Source of the DNA: Pleomorphomonas sp.
GTDB lineage: Bacteria > Pseudomonadota > Alphaproteobacteria > Rhizobiales > Pleomorphomonadaceae
DNA: 64,000 nucleotides
Assembly: GCA_029976075.1 (NCBI GenBank)
Contig: JARKNW010000012.1
Span: 1-64,000, forward strand
Direction: 5' to 3'
Shown: positions 10,999-19,388 of the stretch, one piece after another
Layout of the letters: every line of letters starts with the position of its first letter
Position numbering within the stretch: the first letter of the stretch is position 1
Program-made: the position numbers and the translations under genes
The notes under the pieces: generated by a model
Database searches by the model: none
Told to the model about the DNA's origin: nothing
What the model saw: only the letters and a program-made list of their open reading frames with translations

Positions 10999-11832
10999 TC
11001 AGCCCTTGACGGCGCCGGCGGTCATCGACCGACCGATCTGGCGATACATCAGGAGGCCAAGAACGAGGGGCGGCAACGTCGCCAGGATCATCACGGCAGC
11101 GGCGACGCCCCAGCGAACACCGCCGCCCGAGGCGGCGAAGAAGAATGAAGCGCCGACAGACACCGGCGTTGCTTTGTTGGTGGTCAGCATCAAGCCGAAC
11201 AGAAACTCGTTCCAGGAGTAGATGAAGGCCAGCACCGTCGAAGCGGCGACCACGTTGAGCGACATCGGCGCTACCACATAGGCAAGCAGCCTCAGTGTGC
11301 CCGCACCATCGACCCGGCCGGCTTCCTCGATCTCGAGCGGCAAGTCGGCAATCGACGAAGCGAACAGCACCAGCACCAGCGGCACGTTGACCAGGCAAAG
11401 GATGAGGGCGAGGCCGAGACGCGTGTCGAGCAAGCCGACCTGCTGGTACATCAGGTAAATGGGAATGGCGAAGATGATCAGCGGCACGGCGCGAAGGTTG
11501 ACGGCGAGCGGCAGCAGCCAGCTACGCCCGACACTGAAGCGGGCCATGGCATAGGCAGCGGGAAAGGCCAAGGCGATGGCGAGGGCGGAACCAATCAGCG
11601 AGGCGACAAGACTGTTCGTCAGAAAATGCAGGATGTCGAAGCGATCAGCCATGGCGAAGACGGCCGCGTAATTTTCAAGCGTCGGCGCCTCGATCATCAG
11701 CGAAGCGTTGGTCATGATCTCCGCCTCGCCCTTCAGCGAGGTCACCAGCGTGGCGATCACCGGGAAATTCAGGACGACCACGGCGGCGGCGAACACCAGC
11801 CAGCGCAGGGCATTGACGAGGGGCTTGCTCAT
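10999..11832 (-). CDS. carbohydrate ABC transporter permease (MalG type)
   Basis: EEAGRVDGAGTLRLLAYVVAPMSLNVVAAS EAA loop; multi-TM. Confidence 0.9.
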   Translation of the reverse strand: MSKPLVNALRWLVFAAAVVVLNFPVIATLVTSLKGEAEIMTNASLMIEAPTLENYAAVFAMADRFDILHFLTNSLVASLIGSALAIALAFPAAYAMARFSVGRSWLLPLAVNLRAVPLIIFAIPIYLMYQQVGLLDTRLGLALILCLVNVPLVLVLFASSIADLPLEIEEAGRVDGAGTLRLLAYVVAPMSLNVVAASTVLAFIYSWNEFLFGLMLTTNKATPVSVGASFFFAASGGGVRWGVAAAVMILATLPPLVLGLLMYRQIGRSMTAGAVKG

Positions 11833-12698
11833 AGCGGCGCCTTTCTGGCGGTCAGCCCGTTGATGATCCAGAGCACCACGAAGGAGGCGATGAGCAAAAG
11901 CATCGAAGCGGCTACGGCGAGGCCGATGTCGCCCACCTTGAAGAAAGCCTGGTAGATATAGATGCTCATCGACGTCGTGGAGCCGCCGGCACCTGGCCCG
12001 ACCAGGGTGTAGAGATTGTCGAACACCCTGAAGCTGTCGATGAAGCGGATGAAGAACGTGATGCCGATGGCCGGCAGCATCAGCGGCAGGTCGATGTAGA
12101 CGAACAACCGCCGGCCGCGCGCGCCATCCAGCGAGGCAGCCTCGCGGATGTCGGGTGACACGGCCGCATATGAAGAGTGCAGGATCAGCAGTGCGAACGG
12201 CGTCCACTGCAACGTCTCGACGGTGACCAGCGTCGTAAACGCCCAGTCGCGCCCGAGAAACGCCGGGAAATCCCCATACCACTCGAGAAGATAATAGGGC
12301 ACTGCGCCGACGAACTCATGCAGGATCAGCCGGTACATCAGGCCGACCAGTGCCGGCGCCACCATCATCGGCAGCATCAGCAGGGCGATCAGCCAGGGAT
12401 GCTTGGCAAACAGCGGCGCCAGAAACACAGCGAGGGCCAAGCCGACGACCACCTGGATAACGGCGACGATCAGACCGAACCGGAGCGAGAACCATGCCGC
12501 AGACCAGAACTCGGGGTCGGCCATCGCCTTGGCATAGTTGGAAAAGCCGATCAGCTCCGGCGCGCGGATGTTCTCGAAACCGACGCGGGAGATCGAATAA
12601 ATGATGTCGAGAACGAGCGGGAACCCGAGAAGGGCGATGAGGAAGGCCGTGAGTGGGGCGATCAGAAGGCGCCCCTCGAAACGGGAAGTCCGCGGCAT
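11829..12698 (-). CDS. sugar ABC transporter permease (MalF type)
   Basis: REAASLDGARGRRLFVYIDLPLMLPAIGITF EAA loop; overlaps the next permease. Confidence 0.9.
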   Translation of the reverse strand: MPRTSRFEGRLLIAPLTAFLIALLGFPLVLDIIYSISRVGFENIRAPELIGFSNYAKAMADPEFWSAAWFSLRFGLIVAVIQVVVGLALAVFLAPLFAKHPWLIALLMLPMMVAPALVGLMYRLILHEFVGAVPYYLLEWYGDFPAFLGRDWAFTTLVTVETLQWTPFALLILHSSYAAVSPDIREAASLDGARGRRLFVYIDLPLMLPAIGITFFIRFIDSFRVFDNLYTLVGPGAGGSTTSMSIYIYQAFFKVGDIGLAVAASMLLLIASFVVLWIINGLTARKAPL

Positions 12699-12735
12699 AC
12701 GGTCTCGTCCTCGACAGATCGGCTGCAAAAAGGCG

Positions 12736-12767
12736 CCCGCGCGCCGCCGGGGGGATCGGCGCGCGGG
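12736..12767 (-). terminator. intercistronic terminator/attenuator after the solute-binding protein gene
   Basis: 11-bp perfect inverted repeat CCCGCGCGCCG/CGGCGCGCGGG, 10-nt loop, followed on - strand by CGCCTTTTTG. Confidence 0.7.
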
Positions 12768-12856
12768 ATGGCGGCACGGCGTTGCTGGCTCAAATAGTCT
12801 ACCGCAATCCGCCAGCGAGGTGGAACAGCGACGGTCAGGCCACCGCTACCCGAGGA

Positions 12857-14176
12857 TTACGGCTTCAAGAGCTCGGCCATGCCCGTCTTGGCCGCGGCAA
12901 GCGCCTCGTCGAGCGACTTGCCGCCGGACCAGTAGGCCGTGAACTCCTTGGCCTGCAGTTCGTAGACCTGCAGAGCCTTGGCCGCCGTGCCACCGTGCAT
13001 CACGAAGCCATAGGCCCCGGCGAACTGGCCGAGCTTGACGAGATCCGGTCGCTCCGTGCTGACCTTGGCCACCACGGCGTCGCTGAGCGCCGGCGATCCG
13101 CCGGCCTTGGCGTAGATTACCATGGCATCGGGCGTGCCCAGCCAGTTCAGGAACTTGACGGCCCCTTCCTTGTTCTTGGACGCCTTGTTGATGCCGAGGC
13201 CGAGGCCGTGGATGTGCGTGAAGCGTCCCTCCGGTCCGGTCGGCGGCGCCACGGTGCCGATCTTGCCGGCGACGGCAGGCGTCTTTTCCTTGTTGTCGAG
13301 ATCGCCGAAGGCAGCATTCCACTGCAGCATGGTGGCCACCTGACCGGCACCGAAGGCGGCATTGGACTCTGCGAACTCATACGTCGTCGAATCCTTCGGC
13401 GAGGTGCCGTCGTCATAGAGCTTCTTGTACATCTCGAGCGCCGCGCGGAAGGCGGGGCTGTCGACGGTAATCTCGCCCTTGTCGTTCATCCAGTCGCCGC
13501 CCTGGGCACGCGCGGCCGAATGCCAGACCATCATGTTGAACAGCAGGTTCTTCATCTGGAGAACCGTGCCGTAGCGCGTCGGGCTGCTCGAATTGATCGA
13601 CTTGGTGAAGAACAGCGCCGTCGCCATCCAGTCGTCCCAAGTCCAGGCGTCCGGATCCTTCGGCTCCAGCTTCTTGCCGAGATACTTCTCGGAGATTTCG
13701 CCGTATTTGGCTTTCCAGTCAGCGTCGGCGAGCAGCTTCTCGATCAGGTCGGTGCGGTAGTACATGAAGTGCAACGACAGGTCGGTGGGGATACCATACT
13801 GCTTGCCGTCGTATTGCATGGTCGCAAGCACCTTCTCGGGGAAGGTGGCCTTCGAGGCATCCGGCAGCGTGATGGGATCCATGAACGGCGCATAGCGGCC
13901 GAGCGCGTAGGTGGCCAGAAGATTGACGTCGAAATCCGTGGAGCCGGCGGCAAGATCGGCGGCAAGCTTGTCAAAGAAACCGTCACGGTTGAAGAAGATC
14001 AGCTTCACCTTGTCGGCATCGGAAGCGGTCGCATTGTAGGCATCGGCCGCCTTGCGCAGGCCGGCCTCCTCCGGGCCACCGGGCCAGCCGAGCACGGTGA
14101 CCTCGGCCATGGCCCCGGTTACTCCAAGCGCCGCGAACAGGGCAGCGCTGGTCAGAAGAGTCTTCAGTCGCGTCAT
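12857..14176 (-). CDS. extracellular solute-binding protein family 1 (sugar ABC transporter)
   Basis: Signal peptide MTRLKTLLTSAALFAALGVTGAMA; GGSPALSDAVVAK; next to MalFGK-type genes. Confidence 0.9.
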   Translation of the reverse strand: MTRLKTLLTSAALFAALGVTGAMAEVTVLGWPGGPEEAGLRKAADAYNATASDADKVKLIFFNRDGFFDKLAADLAAGSTDFDVNLLATYALGRYAPFMDPITLPDASKATFPEKVLATMQYDGKQYGIPTDLSLHFMYYRTDLIEKLLADADWKAKYGEISEKYLGKKLEPKDPDAWTWDDWMATALFFTKSINSSSPTRYGTVLQMKNLLFNMMVWHSAARAQGGDWMNDKGEITVDSPAFRAALEMYKKLYDDGTSPKDSTTYEFAESNAAFGAGQVATMLQWNAAFGDLDNKEKTPAVAGKIGTVAPPTGPEGRFTHIHGLGLGINKASKNKEGAVKFLNWLGTPDAMVIYAKAGGSPALSDAVVAKVSTERPDLVKLGQFAGAYGFVMHGGTAAKALQVYELQAKEFTAYWSGGKSLDEALAAAKTGMAELLKP

Positions 14177-14193
14177 TTGGGTCCCCTTGGATT

Positions 14194-15744
14194 TTATAAT
14201 GTGCGACGGGCGAGATCGGCGGCGCCGATCACGCCGGCTGATTTTCCGAGAGCCGCAGCGCGGATCTCGGGCTTCAAATGTGGCGGCAAGTGCGCCAGCC
14301 GCGCTTCGAGGCGCGCGCGGTAGCCATCGGCAAGGCCGACGCCGCCGCCTACGACCATGACGGCCGGATCAAAAAGCAGTTGCAGGTCTGCAAGAAGCCG
14401 AGCCACCACGTCGGCCGAGCGATCGACAATGGCCGATGCCCAGACCTCACCATGCGCGGCGGCGGCAAACACGGCCGGCGTATCGACGGAGTGACCTGCC
14501 ACAGCAGCCGTTTCGGCAATGAATCGACCGCTCGCCAAAGTCTCCAGTGGGCTGGGAGCCCCCCCTTGCGTGAGACCGACCGAACCGGCAACGCCACCGC
14601 GGCCGATCAGCAGCCGACCGCCGATGATGGCCCCGCCACCAATGCCCGTGGAAACGGTCACGAAAACGAGGTCACGGCCGGCGCCGGCACCGAAGCGGTA
14701 TTCGCCCCAGGCCGCGGCCTGGGCATCGTTGTGAAGCACGACCGGGTGACCGAGGCGGCTCGCCAGTGCGTCGGCCAGCGGATAGTTGGACGAAACCGGC
14801 AAGGTCCCCGGATTGAGCGCCGTCCAGCGCCCTCCATGCACAACCCCGGTCACCGCGCCGCCGACAGCGCCATAGTGACCCCGCCAGGGAGCGGCCAACT
14901 CGGCTATGGTGTCGCACCAGTCGTCGGGACCAAGCTCGCGGCTGGTGGAACGCTCGCCCGTTTCCAGGACGCGGTCGCCATCCACCAAGGCTACCAGGGT
15001 CTTGGTCCCGCCGAGATCGAATGCCAGCGTCGGTTTGGCCGATGCGGCGCGCGCGGCACCGATGGCATCCGCGAACCAATGGGTAATGTGCTCGGGACGG
15101 GTGATCGCCGAGCCGACGACGACGCCATGTGCTCCGAGACGGATTGCCTCGGCCGCTTGCTCCGGCACCCGGATGCGCCCCTCGGCGATGACCGGGCGGC
15201 CTAACCGAACGGCGGCGGCAAGCAAGGCAAAGTCGGGATCGGACGGTTCCGGACCGCCGGTGTAGCCCGACATGGTCGTCCCGACGACATCGACGCCAAG
15301 CGCCACCGCCGCCTTGGCTTCCTCGATATTGGAGATGTCGGCCATGGCGAGCTTGCCACAGGCGTGCACGGCCTTGCAGAGATCGGCGACGGGAACGGGA
15401 CGGACGCGGTCGGTGGCATCAAAGGCGATGATATCGGCGCCAGCCTCGGCCAGAGCCGCGACGTCGTCGAGAAAAGGCGTGATGCGGATGGGAGAAGTAT
15501 CGAGGTCCCGCTTGATGAGACCGATGATCGGAGCATCCGTGGCCGCCCTCACCGCCTTGAGATTGGCAATCCCTTCGATACGAAGGCCACGGCCACCCGA
15601 CGCAAGCGCCGCCAGCGCAAAACCAACCACTTGCTCGGGATGGTCGAGCGGTCCTTCCGGCACCGGCTGGCAGGAGACGACGAGCGATGACGCGAAACGC
15701 TGGAGGCAGTCAGACACGGTTTCCTCGCTGCTGTTCACTGACAA
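14194..15744 (-). CDS. bifunctional N-acetylmannosamine-6-phosphate 2-epimerase / ROK-family N-acetylmannosamine kinase fusion
   Basis: N-terminal NanE-like (ADIIAFDATDRVRP, ADISNIEEAKAAVALGVDVVGTTMSGYTGG); C-terminal ROK (LAFDLGGTKTLVALVDG, STGIGGGAIIGGRLLIG, VVGGGVGLADGY). Confidence 0.88.
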   Translation of the reverse strand: MSVNSSEETVSDCLQRFASSLVVSCQPVPEGPLDHPEQVVGFALAALASGGRGLRIEGIANLKAVRAATDAPIIGLIKRDLDTSPIRITPFLDDVAALAEAGADIIAFDATDRVRPVPVADLCKAVHACGKLAMADISNIEEAKAAVALGVDVVGTTMSGYTGGPEPSDPDFALLAAAVRLGRPVIAEGRIRVPEQAAEAIRLGAHGVVVGSAITRPEHITHWFADAIGAARAASAKPTLAFDLGGTKTLVALVDGDRVLETGERSTSRELGPDDWCDTIAELAAPWRGHYGAVGGAVTGVVHGGRWTALNPGTLPVSSNYPLADALASRLGHPVVLHNDAQAAAWGEYRFGAGAGRDLVFVTVSTGIGGGAIIGGRLLIGRGGVAGSVGLTQGGAPSPLETLASGRFIAETAAVAGHSVDTPAVFAAAAHGEVWASAIVDRSADVVARLLADLQLLFDPAVMVVGGGVGLADGYRARLEARLAHLPPHLKPEIRAAALGKSAGVIGAADLARRTL

Positions 15745-15762
15745 CAGTGGTAGCAGCGTAAG

Positions 15763-15814
15763 AACCAGTCAGCAACCAGTTTGGACTAAAGGCCTATAAT
15801 TTGCTCAACTGGTA
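15763..15814. promoter_or_regulatory. putative GntR-family operator region upstream of nanEK
   Basis: AACCAGT direct repeats at 15763 and 15774 (11-bp period) and inverted ACTGGT at 15808; overlaps a plausible -10 (TATAGG on - strand). Confidence 0.45.
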
Positions 15815-15828
15815 TCAAAGTGATCACA

Positions 15829-16596
15829 TCAGTCTTGGGCCCGTAGTTCCACCAGAAAGTCGTAGCGCTCGCCGCAATAGTAGGTGCGGGTAAACTCCAC
15901 CGGCGTTCCGTCGGCGGTGAAGCAGCGCCGCTCGGCGACTAGAAGCGGTGCTCCGATCTCGAGGTGAAGCAGGCGGCCGTCCTCCGCGCCGGCCACCGCG
16001 GCGCGCAAGCGTTGCAAAGCTCTGACGGGGCGACGACTCCGCTCAGCCAGCACATCGTAAAGCGAGCCGGTGACCACCTCCGGATCATCGAGGATGTCGG
16101 CCGGCACCACCGCGTGCTCGATGGCCATCGGCATGCCGTCGCCGGTTCTGAGGCGCTTCAAGCGACAGACGCGGGCACCCATCGACAGATGCAGGGCCAT
16201 GATCTCCGCTGGCGAGGCAGGCCCCACCTCCCGACTGATCCAGGTCATGCCCGGCTCGATGCCGCGCGACCGCATGTCTTCCGAGAAGGAAGTAAGTGCC
16301 GACAACGGCTTCTCGACGCGCTCGGCAACCGCCGTCCGGGCACCATGGCGTCGAATCAGCACACCATCGCCGACCAGCGTTTCGATCGCTTTGCGCACCG
16401 ACGTTCGGGAGACGTCGATCGCCTCCGCGAAATCACGTTCGCCAGGCAGAACATCGCCGGTGCCGAGCACATTCTCTGTGATCGCCTGCCGGAGCGCCGT
16501 CGCCAGATCGCGATAGATCACGCCACTCGAATGCCGATCGAGGGCACCGCGAAGAAACTGGATGAGAGGAGATTGGTTCGGCTCGGAGGCTGACAT
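15829..16596 (-). CDS. GntR family transcriptional regulator with UTRA domain
   Basis: VLPGERDFAEAIDVSRTSVRKAIETLVGDGVLIRRHGART winged HTH; C-terminal UTRA-like domain. Confidence 0.93.
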   Translation of the reverse strand: MSASEPNQSPLIQFLRGALDRHSSGVIYRDLATALRQAITENVLGTGDVLPGERDFAEAIDVSRTSVRKAIETLVGDGVLIRRHGARTAVAERVEKPLSALTSFSEDMRSRGIEPGMTWISREVGPASPAEIMALHLSMGARVCRLKRLRTGDGMPMAIEHAVVPADILDDPEVVTGSLYDVLAERSRRPVRALQRLRAAVAGAEDGRLLHLEIGAPLLVAERRCFTADGTPVEFTRTYYCGERYDFLVELRAQD

Positions 16597-16717
16597 GTCT
16601 TGGAATGATCGCGGTTGGGTTCGCCCGATTTAGCAGTTCGGAGCCGAAAGAGAAACACGGCGGAAGTCTCGCGGGCGCTCCGGGATATCAGAGCTGCGAT
16701 CAACGGGGGGCGAGCCT

Positions 16718-17365
16718 TCAATCGCTCCACTTCCTCACCAGCCGATCGGCCCACTCCGGTTCTCCCTTGATTCGGTAGATAGTACCCCGCTGCAGTCCCG
16801 TCATCTTTGCTATATGGGCCATGGGTCGCCCCTCGGCGATCAGTCGTCGGACCTCGACAAGCTTTCCGGCATCGAAGGACGGCGCCTTCCCTCGATATTT
16901 TTGAGGCTGGGTCTGGCGGGTTCGCTTGATGCCCGCCGCGCGGGCCGCCAGTCCCCCCTCAGGTTCGATCTCTGCGAAGTGCGAGAGAAGGGCGACGAGC
17001 AGTTCGTTTTGAATGCGATCCACGGCGCCACCGCTGGAACCACCCCTGAACACCAGGCTGCCGATCACCGTCCTGATCGTGACTCCCCTTGCCAGGAAGG
17101 TACGCACCGTATTGCTCAAGTCCGCCATGTTGTGACCAAGACGATCGAGGGCACGAACGATGAGTTCGTCGCCTTCGCCGAGGTAACCAAGGAGACGCCG
17201 GGCCTGCGGTCTGCCCTGGAAGGGCACCTTGCCGCCGACGATACCCGCATCAATGAAGGCTTGGTCAAACTCAAGCCCCTCGGCCTCCGCCATGATCTCC
17301 TGGTGGGCCGCGACCAGACCCTCGGTGCTGGTTCGCCCATAGAACGCACGCCGGCTTCTTCGCAT
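16718..17365 (-). CDS. serine recombinase (resolvase/invertase family)
   Basis: YGRTSTEGL catalytic Ser motif; FQGRPQARRLL; RALDRLGHNMADL; C-terminal HTH GRPMAHIAKMTGLQRGTIYRIK. Confidence 0.88.
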   Translation of the reverse strand: MRRSRRAFYGRTSTEGLVAAHQEIMAEAEGLEFDQAFIDAGIVGGKVPFQGRPQARRLLGYLGEGDELIVRALDRLGHNMADLSNTVRTFLARGVTIRTVIGSLVFRGGSSGGAVDRIQNELLVALLSHFAEIEPEGGLAARAAGIKRTRQTQPQKYRGKAPSFDAGKLVEVRRLIAEGRPMAHIAKMTGLQRGTIYRIKGEPEWADRLVRKWSD

Positions 17366-17394
17366 CGAACGCCCCCAAGCTCGACCGGTTGATG

Positions 17395-17458
17395 TGTCAT
17401 TATATCAACGCGAATCCATAATGACATGTCATTAGTTTGCACATGATCCTTAATGACA
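17395..17458. promoter_or_regulatory. symmetric array of four 8-bp half-sites forming two abutting 32-bp dyads; candidate res/operator site
   Basis: TGTCATTA-N16-TAATGACA TGTCATTA-N16-TAATGACA at 17395, 17419, 17427, 17451; includes a 16-bp perfect palindrome at 17419-17434. Confidence 0.75.
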
Positions 17459-17820
17459 GATTCCGTGACAGTGAACGCTCTATCGTCCGCAACAGGAGTT
17501 TGTGAACGCACCGCCGGACCGGGTGAACCGCCGACAGATCGCCCGACAGAGACGCGCATTCCCCTGCCTGCGTTATTGGCCGGTGCATCGGGCGTGAACC
17601 AACCAACTCGGATGTCAGCGACTGGAACCTTGACCAGACGGCTTTGCTACATCGGTCGCAAGTCGCCTCCGCGGATCCGGCCCGAATCCCTTCGGTACGA
17701 GCAAGGCCTGCCCGCCAACCTGCGCCTCACGTACCAATCCGCCCCCCTTGAAAGGGAGATAAGCAGAAGCTGGCTTGCCCGAGCAGGTAATAGCTTGATC
17801 AAAAAAGGAAAATTGAGTTT

Positions 17821-17906
17821 TGGTGCCCCAGGCCGGACTCGAACCAGCACGTTCTCGCGAACAACAGATTTTGAGTCTGCCGCGTCTACCATTTCGCCAC
17901 TGGGGC
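17821..17906 (-). tRNA. tRNA-Leu (anticodon CAA)
   Basis: GCCCCAG..CTGGGGC acceptor stem, GGTTCGAGTCC T-arm, GCAGACTCAAAATCTGT anticodon arm, long variable arm, encoded CCA. Confidence 0.95.
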
Positions 17907-18052
17907 AGCGGAGGCGGACTATACCGGCCAGCCATGCGCCGTCAACGGAGAAAGATCAGTTTTTGAAGAGGTTTTTACGTCGACAGCCACGTTTAAGACG
18001 GCGGAAAGGTCCTGTGGATATTGTTCATTGGTCATTTGCCAGGAAACCGATC

Positions 18053-18583
18053 ATGCCCATGCGACCGTCCCCTGCCTCCCCGACCGCTGGTTCAAGCGGC
18101 GCTCAGGCGATTATCGGCGGCCGCCGTCTTGTCGGCCACCTTCTCGGACGGCGGGTCGTTTCCTCGACATCCGCCAGCGATGGAGATGACGCATCGGCCA
18201 ACGAAACTCGCCCCGTGGCACTCGTCGTTGACGACAGCCCGATCGCTCGGATGCTGATGGCGAGCATTCTCGAATCCTTCGAGGTGGATGTATTCGAAGC
18301 CGGCGGCAGCGCCGAAGCGGTAACTGTTGCCACCACCTGCCGGCCGGATGTGGTGATCGTTGACTGGACGCTGCGTGCAGAAACGGCCACCGACGTGCTC
18401 GATGCGCTGGAAACCCGCTTCGCCAGCGGATTGCCACCCGTCGTCATGGTCAGCGCCTCTGCTCGCATGCCTACCGACCTGCGCGCAACGGCAACTCTGC
18501 GCAAACCTTTCACGCCACGAGAGCTCTACGCGGCACTGGCAGCCGCCTTCTCAGGCAAGGGAGGAGGCGCCGCCGAGGCCTGA
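18053..18583 (+). CDS. response regulator receiver domain protein (single-domain, N-terminal extension)
   Basis: ALVVDDSPIARMLMASIL, VVIVDWTL, VMVSASA, LRKPFTPREL receiver motifs. Confidence 0.85.
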   Translation: MPMRPSPASPTAGSSGAQAIIGGRRLVGHLLGRRVVSSTSASDGDDASANETRPVALVVDDSPIARMLMASILESFEVDVFEAGGSAEAVTVATTCRPDVVIVDWTLRAETATDVLDALETRFASGLPPVVMVSASARMPTDLRATATLRKPFTPRELYAALAAAFSGKGGGAAEA

Positions 18584-18607
18584 TCGGCTCCGGCAGCGCG
18601 CCATTGC

Positions 18608-19198
18608 TTACCTTATCGTGAAGGTCGTAGCCGGTGCCATGCCGCCGGTCGTGGCGCCCATGAGCGTGCCACCGGCCGTGACCACCGGCGGGTGAGCGAA
18701 GATCAGGCACCAGAACACCTTGTACTTGGAGTTCGGGTTATAGGCCGTGGCGATGCCCATCAGTGTCATGTCGCGGTCCTTCATGCCACGATCATGCGGC
18801 GGGGACTGGCGCCAACCGGAGAAGGCTTCGGCCAAGGTGTGATAGCCGGCTGCCACGTTCTCGCCAGCGTTAGAGAACTGATACCCATAGCTCTTGAGGC
18901 GGGTGCCGAGCAGCGAATGGCCGTCAACGTCGTGGCCCATCTTGTCGGCCGCAGCCATCTTCCTCGCGTAATCCTGGGCAATGCGGCTGAGCTCCGGATC
19001 GAGTGCCAGCGGCGCGATTCCCGACTGGGCGCGATACTGGTTGAGCATGGACAGCGCCTTGTTCTCGTCGACGCGCGCCGTCGGAGAAGCGAGATCTTCG
19101 TAGAACGCCGGCTTTTGCGGCGGCGGCGGTGCGCTCTGGCAGGCAGCGAGAACGAGCGCCGCGAGAAGCGGCAAAAGGGCAAAGGCGCGTCGGGACAC
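18608..19198 (-). CDS. CAP (SCP-like) domain lipoprotein
   Basis: ALLPLLAALVLAACQS lipobox; LSMLNQYRAQSGIAPLALDPELSRIAQDYA; start GTG inferred. Confidence 0.85.
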   Translation of the reverse strand: MSRRAFALLPLLAALVLAACQSAPPPPQKPAFYEDLASPTARVDENKALSMLNQYRAQSGIAPLALDPELSRIAQDYARKMAAADKMGHDVDGHSLLGTRLKSYGYQFSNAGENVAAGYHTLAEAFSGWRQSPPHDRGMKDRDMTLMGIATAYNPNSKYKVFWCLIFAHPPVVTAGGTLMGATTGGMAPATTFTIR

Positions 19199-19388
19199 GG
19201 GGGAATCTCCATGATGGCTCGATCGACTGGGCCGATCGGCAGGTGGATTTGCCACCAAGAACACGAATGGGTGGTTAAATTTCGACAAATTTAGGTGGAA
19301 CGCGCGAAGGCGATTGCCCCTCGCCTTGGCGGCTGTCGGCATGCTAGGCTGAAACTCCTCCGCAATTGTCCGTAGAGAGGTCATCCCC

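Noticed and set aside
12653-14323. 556-aa + strand ORF antisense to the solute-binding protein
   Set aside because: High-GC shadow ORF with His/Arg/Gly-biased composition; the opposite strand carries a clear SBP with signal peptide.
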